This document shows, piece after piece, positions 61,956 to 64,000 of a stretch of 64,000 nucleotides of DNA. Made by a program: the position numbers and the translations under genes. The notes below the pieces were generated by a model that saw only the letters and a program-made list of their open reading frames with translations, did not search any database and was not told the DNA's origin. Source of the stretch: an uncultured bacterium (lineage in GTDB: Bacteria; Cyanobacteriota; Vampirovibrionia; Gastranaerophilales; Gastranaerophilaceae); contig CACWHC010000006.1 of assembly GCA_902760645.1 (NCBI GenBank), forward strand, positions 1 to 64,000. The letters are read 5' to 3'. The number at the start of each line of letters is the position of its first letter. The first letter of the stretch is position 1.

Positions 61956-63233
61956 TTAATTTTGAAGAGTTTGAAATAATTGAGCAAATTCAGGGAATGA
62001 TATATTTACCCACTCAAAATCATTAATTGCAATTTCTTTATCGCAAATTAGTCCTGCAACATAAAGACTCATTGCTAATCTGTGGTCGTGATAAGTGTTC
62101 AGTTCCGTTTCACCCTTCAAATTTGTTTTACCGTTTATGATAAATCCGTCTTCTGTTTCTTCAATATTTGCTCCGAGTTTTTTAAGTTCACATACGGTTG
62201 ATTTAATCCTGTCAGATTCCTTGTTTCTCAAATCCTGTGCATCTTTAATTACTGTTTCGCCCTTTGCCTGAGTTGCAATAACAGCAATAATCGGAATTTC
62301 ATCTATAAGCTGCGGTATTAATTCACCGCCTATTGTTATACCTTTCAAATCTGATGTTTTTATTCTTATATCACCGACTTCTTCACCTGAAATTTTTTCT
62401 TTATTAAGTATTTCAATGTATCCGCCCATTTTTTCTATTACTTTAATTATTCCTGTCCTTGTCGGATTTAAGCCGACATTTTTGAGTATTATATCGGAAT
62501 TTGGGACGATAAGTGCTGCTGCCATAAAGTAGGCTGCTGATGATATATCTCCGCATATAATTATATCTTTAGCTGTTAATTCAGAGGGGTTAATTATAGT
62601 TGTCGTGTTTTTTGTCGTAATATCAGCTCCGAGATATTTCAGCAATATTTCTGTGTGATTTCTTGATATGTAAGGTTCCGTAAATTTTGTAGTTCCGTCA
62701 GCATAGAGTCCTGCAAGCAATACTGACGATTTTACCTGTGCCGAAGCTATCTGTGAATTGTAATCTATTCCCGTTAATCTGTTGCCGTAGATATTTAACG
62801 GTGCGTGATTATCTTCTGATTCAATTTTTGCTCCCATAAGCGATAGCGGAGTGATTATTCTTTTCATCGGTCTTTTTGACAGGCTGATGTCGCCTGTCAG
62901 CCTTGTATTAAAATTTTGCCCTGCTAAAATTCCGCTTGCTAATCTCATTGTTGTACCTGAGTTTTCGCAATCCAAGTCGGCAAGTGGCTGCCTTAGTTTG
63001 CCATCAGAGTTTACAATAACCGTTTTTTCGTCTTTATATGCTATATCAACCCCAAGCTGCCGGAATATTTTTAATGTTGATTTTGGATCTTCTCCGTTTG
63101 AAAAATTAATTATTCGCGAAGTACCTTTGGCAATTGATGAAAACATAATTGCTCTGTGTGAGATTGATTTATCAGACGGGATTTCAATATTCCCTTTAAG
63201 TCCGTGAACAAGCTTTTTAACATTTTTAATCAT
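61956..63233 (-). CDS. aroA: 3-phosphoshikimate 1-carboxyvinyltransferase (EPSP synthase)
   Basis: 425 aa. PSDKSISHRAIMFSSIAKG, ENSGTTMRL, TGDISLSKRPMKR and NKESDRIKST are the substrate-binding motifs. It joins PEP to shikimate-3-phosphate, the sixth step of aromatic synthesis. The SGTTMRL and RPM(K)R forms resemble class II enzymes; glyphosate behaviour cannot be told by eye. No other aro gene is adjacent. It lacks a Shine-Dalgarno, and TAAACT (63240-63245) ends 6 bases before the ATG. Confidence 0.95.
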   Translation of the reverse strand: MIKNVKKLVHGLKGNIEIPSDKSISHRAIMFSSIAKGTSRIINFSNGEDPKSTLKIFRQLGVDIAYKDEKTVIVNSDGKLRQPLADLDCENSGTTMRLASGILAGQNFNTRLTGDISLSKRPMKRIITPLSLMGAKIESEDNHAPLNIYGNRLTGIDYNSQIASAQVKSSVLLAGLYADGTTKFTEPYISRNHTEILLKYLGADITTKNTTTIINPSELTAKDIIICGDISSAAYFMAAALIVPNSDIILKNVGLNPTRTGIIKVIEKMGGYIEILNKEKISGEEVGDIRIKTSDLKGITIGGELIPQLIDEIPIIAVIATQAKGETVIKDAQDLRNKESDRIKSTVCELKKLGANIEETEDGFIINGKTNLKGETELNTYHDHRLAMSLYVAGLICDKEIAINDFEWVNISFPEFAQLFQTLQN

Positions 63234-63289
63234 AAAATGAGTTTACCATAAAAAGATGTTTGTGTTATTATATTTATATAATTTCATAT

Positions 63290-63376
63290 GGAGACGTGTC
63301 CGAGCGGTTTAAGGTGCAATCTTGGAAAGGTTGTGTGGGAGCAATTCCACCGTGAGTTCGAATCTCACCGTCTCCG
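63290..63376 (+). tRNA. tRNA-Ser (anticodon GGA)
   Basis: 87 nt with a long variable arm. GGAGACG pairs with CGTCTCC, discriminator G. The anticodon stem CAATC/GGTTG encloses TTGGAAA with anticodon GGA. The variable arm is GTGGGAGCAATTCCAC and the T-arm GAGTTCGAATCTC. CCA is not encoded. A terminator follows after 5 bases. Confidence 0.95.
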
Positions 63377-63381
63377 AATAA

Positions 63382-63405
63382 AGACCCGCTAAAAGCGGGT
63401 TTTTA
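63382..63405 (+). terminator. Terminator after tRNA-Ser
   Basis: GACCCGC, loop TAAAA, GCGGGTTTTTATTT. The same hairpin recurs at about 63562-63585 within the direct repeat. Confidence 0.85.
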
Positions 63406-63447
63406 TTTGAGATGGTAGAGATGAGAACCTCAAATAATGAGTTCGGC

Positions 63448-63535
63448 GGATTTTTTGCAGAAAGCGGAGGAGTTTTGACGAAAGAATGAAATTCTTGAAG
63501 TCAAAATCCGAAGACTCGTTTAACGCAAAAAATCC
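63448..63535. repeat. Large imperfect inverted repeat (hairpin element)
   Basis: GGATTTTTTGC (63448-63458) is complementary to GCAAAAAATCC (63525-63535). Nested inside are TTTTGAC (63473-63479)/GTCAAAA (63500-63506) and AAGAAT (63482-63487)/ATTCTT (63491-63496) around a GAA loop. It fills the gap between the two tRNA-Ser 3' copies and resembles a small non-autonomous element. Bases 63599-63705 hold no gene I can support. Confidence 0.7.
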
Positions 63536-63705
63536 AAGACAATCTCACCGTCTGAGAATAAAGACCCGCTAAAGGCGGGTTTTTATTTGAGATGGTAGCT
63601 TATATCTCATTTTGTTTTCTCGCACTGTCGAAAGCAAAAGAGTTTACTATACATACTTATCAGTGGGTTTTGTATTTAAAGATATATGTAAGTTTTAGTT
63701 TGATG

Positions 63706-63966
63706 CTAGAATTCTTTTAACTTAGATATCATTTGTTCAAGGTTTAAGTATATTGTCGGATTTATTTCTTTGTCATTATTATCGTAGAATTTGTCCTCCA
63801 GCACTCCATTTCGTAGGTTATCTACTTTTGTTACTCTCTTGTAGCTGGCATTATTCGGCATTATGATTTTTGTTGTATACGTATTTACTTCTTTGTCAAA
63901 TAATTTTTCGATTTCTAATGTTATATGTTCATTAATGTAGTTATGCTTCGTAAATTCTCTGAACAT
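63706..63966 (-). CDS. Hypothetical protein, probably cut by the window edge
   Basis: 86 aa from ATG 63966, family unknown. It is charged, with YKRVTKVDNLRNGVLEDKFYD in the middle and a Leu-rich end (YLNLEQMISKLKEF). The frame remains open above the ATG up to base 64000 with no stop and the ATG has no Shine-Dalgarno, so the true start may lie outside the window. The VxDxxxNGVLEDKFYDNNDK pattern is loosely like phrases in the protein at 34788. Confidence 0.5.
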   Translation of the reverse strand: MFREFTKHNYINEHITLEIEKLFDKEVNTYTTKIIMPNNASYKRVTKVDNLRNGVLEDKFYDNNDKEINPTIYLNLEQMISKLKEF

Positions 63967-64000
63967 AATATTTGTATTTCTGAATAAATCACGCTTGGTT

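Larger units (their letters stand above)
63361..63598 (+). repeat. 58-bp direct repeat of the tRNA-Ser 3' end plus terminator
   Basis: Bases 63361-63418 (AATCTCACCGTCTCCGAATA, the terminator, and ATTTGAGATGGTAG) are repeated at 63541-63598 with three differences: CC to GA in the tRNA end and one A to G in the terminator loop. The 122 bases between hold a large hairpin. The second copy carries only the last 16 bases of the tRNA, and its end no longer matches the acceptor stem. Confidence 0.88.

Overview
This window is an AT-rich chromosomal segment of a bacterium with a Gram-negative-type gene set. My best placement is the non-photosynthetic sister lineage of cyanobacteria (Vampirovibrionia/Melainabacteria, probably Gastranaerophilales); this is inference. 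Supporting signs are: an F0F1 ATP synthase operon in the cyanobacterial order a-c-b'-b-delta-alpha-gamma, with two b-type subunits and no beta/epsilon genes; a minCDE operon; a DAP-type MurE; a decayed prepilin-like gene; and several lineage-type hypothetical proteins. No photosynthesis, rRNA, phage or integrase gene is visible. Most genes are housekeeping.

Layout. 1-0.4 kb: 50-bp tandem repeats. 0.4-7.6 kb: a P-loop dNMP-kinase-like protein, glyQ, two tandem APC amino-acid permeases and recJ. 7.7-9.0 kb: a broken prepilin-like gene, palindromic elements and an inverted block of the same 50-bp repeats. 9.0-16.1 kb: cell wall block (amidase; ftsI-type PBP, murE, a shortened NagA-like deacetylase, murF). 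16.1-19.8 kb: mntP, DUF4127, menG/ubiE, wecB. 19.9-21.7 kb: a glutaredoxin followed by a hybrid-cluster-protein (Hcp) homologue in which every hybrid-cluster ligand is replaced. 21.8-26.8 kb: the ATP synthase operon. 26.7-32.5 kb: an HExxH protein, infC with a probable non-AUG start, a 50-aa ORF, a TPR lipoprotein-like/secreted protein, dus, and tRNA-Pro embedded in tandem copies of its own 5' and 3' ends. 32.5-40.3 kb: two short proteins sharing an ISAIS..SFG N-terminus, mtaB, a CHASE2 adenylate cyclase, KDPG aldolase, a PfkB kinase and csaB. 40.4-47.3 kb: tRNA-Leu, rsfS, TPR protein, rpmE, a sigma/anti-sigma pair, leuC, and metK with a structured leader. 47.5-52 kb: uvrB, an HlyD-like protein, an SDR, secG and an NrtR-like Nudix protein. 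52-64 kb: a glucosaminidase-like protein, minC-minD-minE, argS, mgtE, an LCP protein, aroA, tRNA-Ser with a duplicated 3' end, and an incomplete hypothetical gene at the right edge.

The genes combine into central functions: peptidoglycan synthesis and division (PBP, MurE, MurF, amidase, MinCDE), envelope glycans (WecB, CsaB, LCP protein), energy (ATP synthase, MenG), translation and RNA modification (GlyQ, ArgS, IF-3, L31, RsfS, Dus, MtaB, three tRNAs) and DNA repair (RecJ, UvrB).

The most unusual signals are the Hcp-like pseudoenzyme beside a glutaredoxin; the tRNA-Pro and tRNA-Ser loci with repeated tRNA ends; seven genes whose -10 box lies 6-7 bases before the start codon with no Shine-Dalgarno sequence (apparent leaderless mRNAs); a metK leader that could occlude its own ribosome binding site; an IF-3 gene apparently starting at AUA; and a MinE with a roughly 100-residue acidic tail. 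All calls are from reading the sequence, without database searches.
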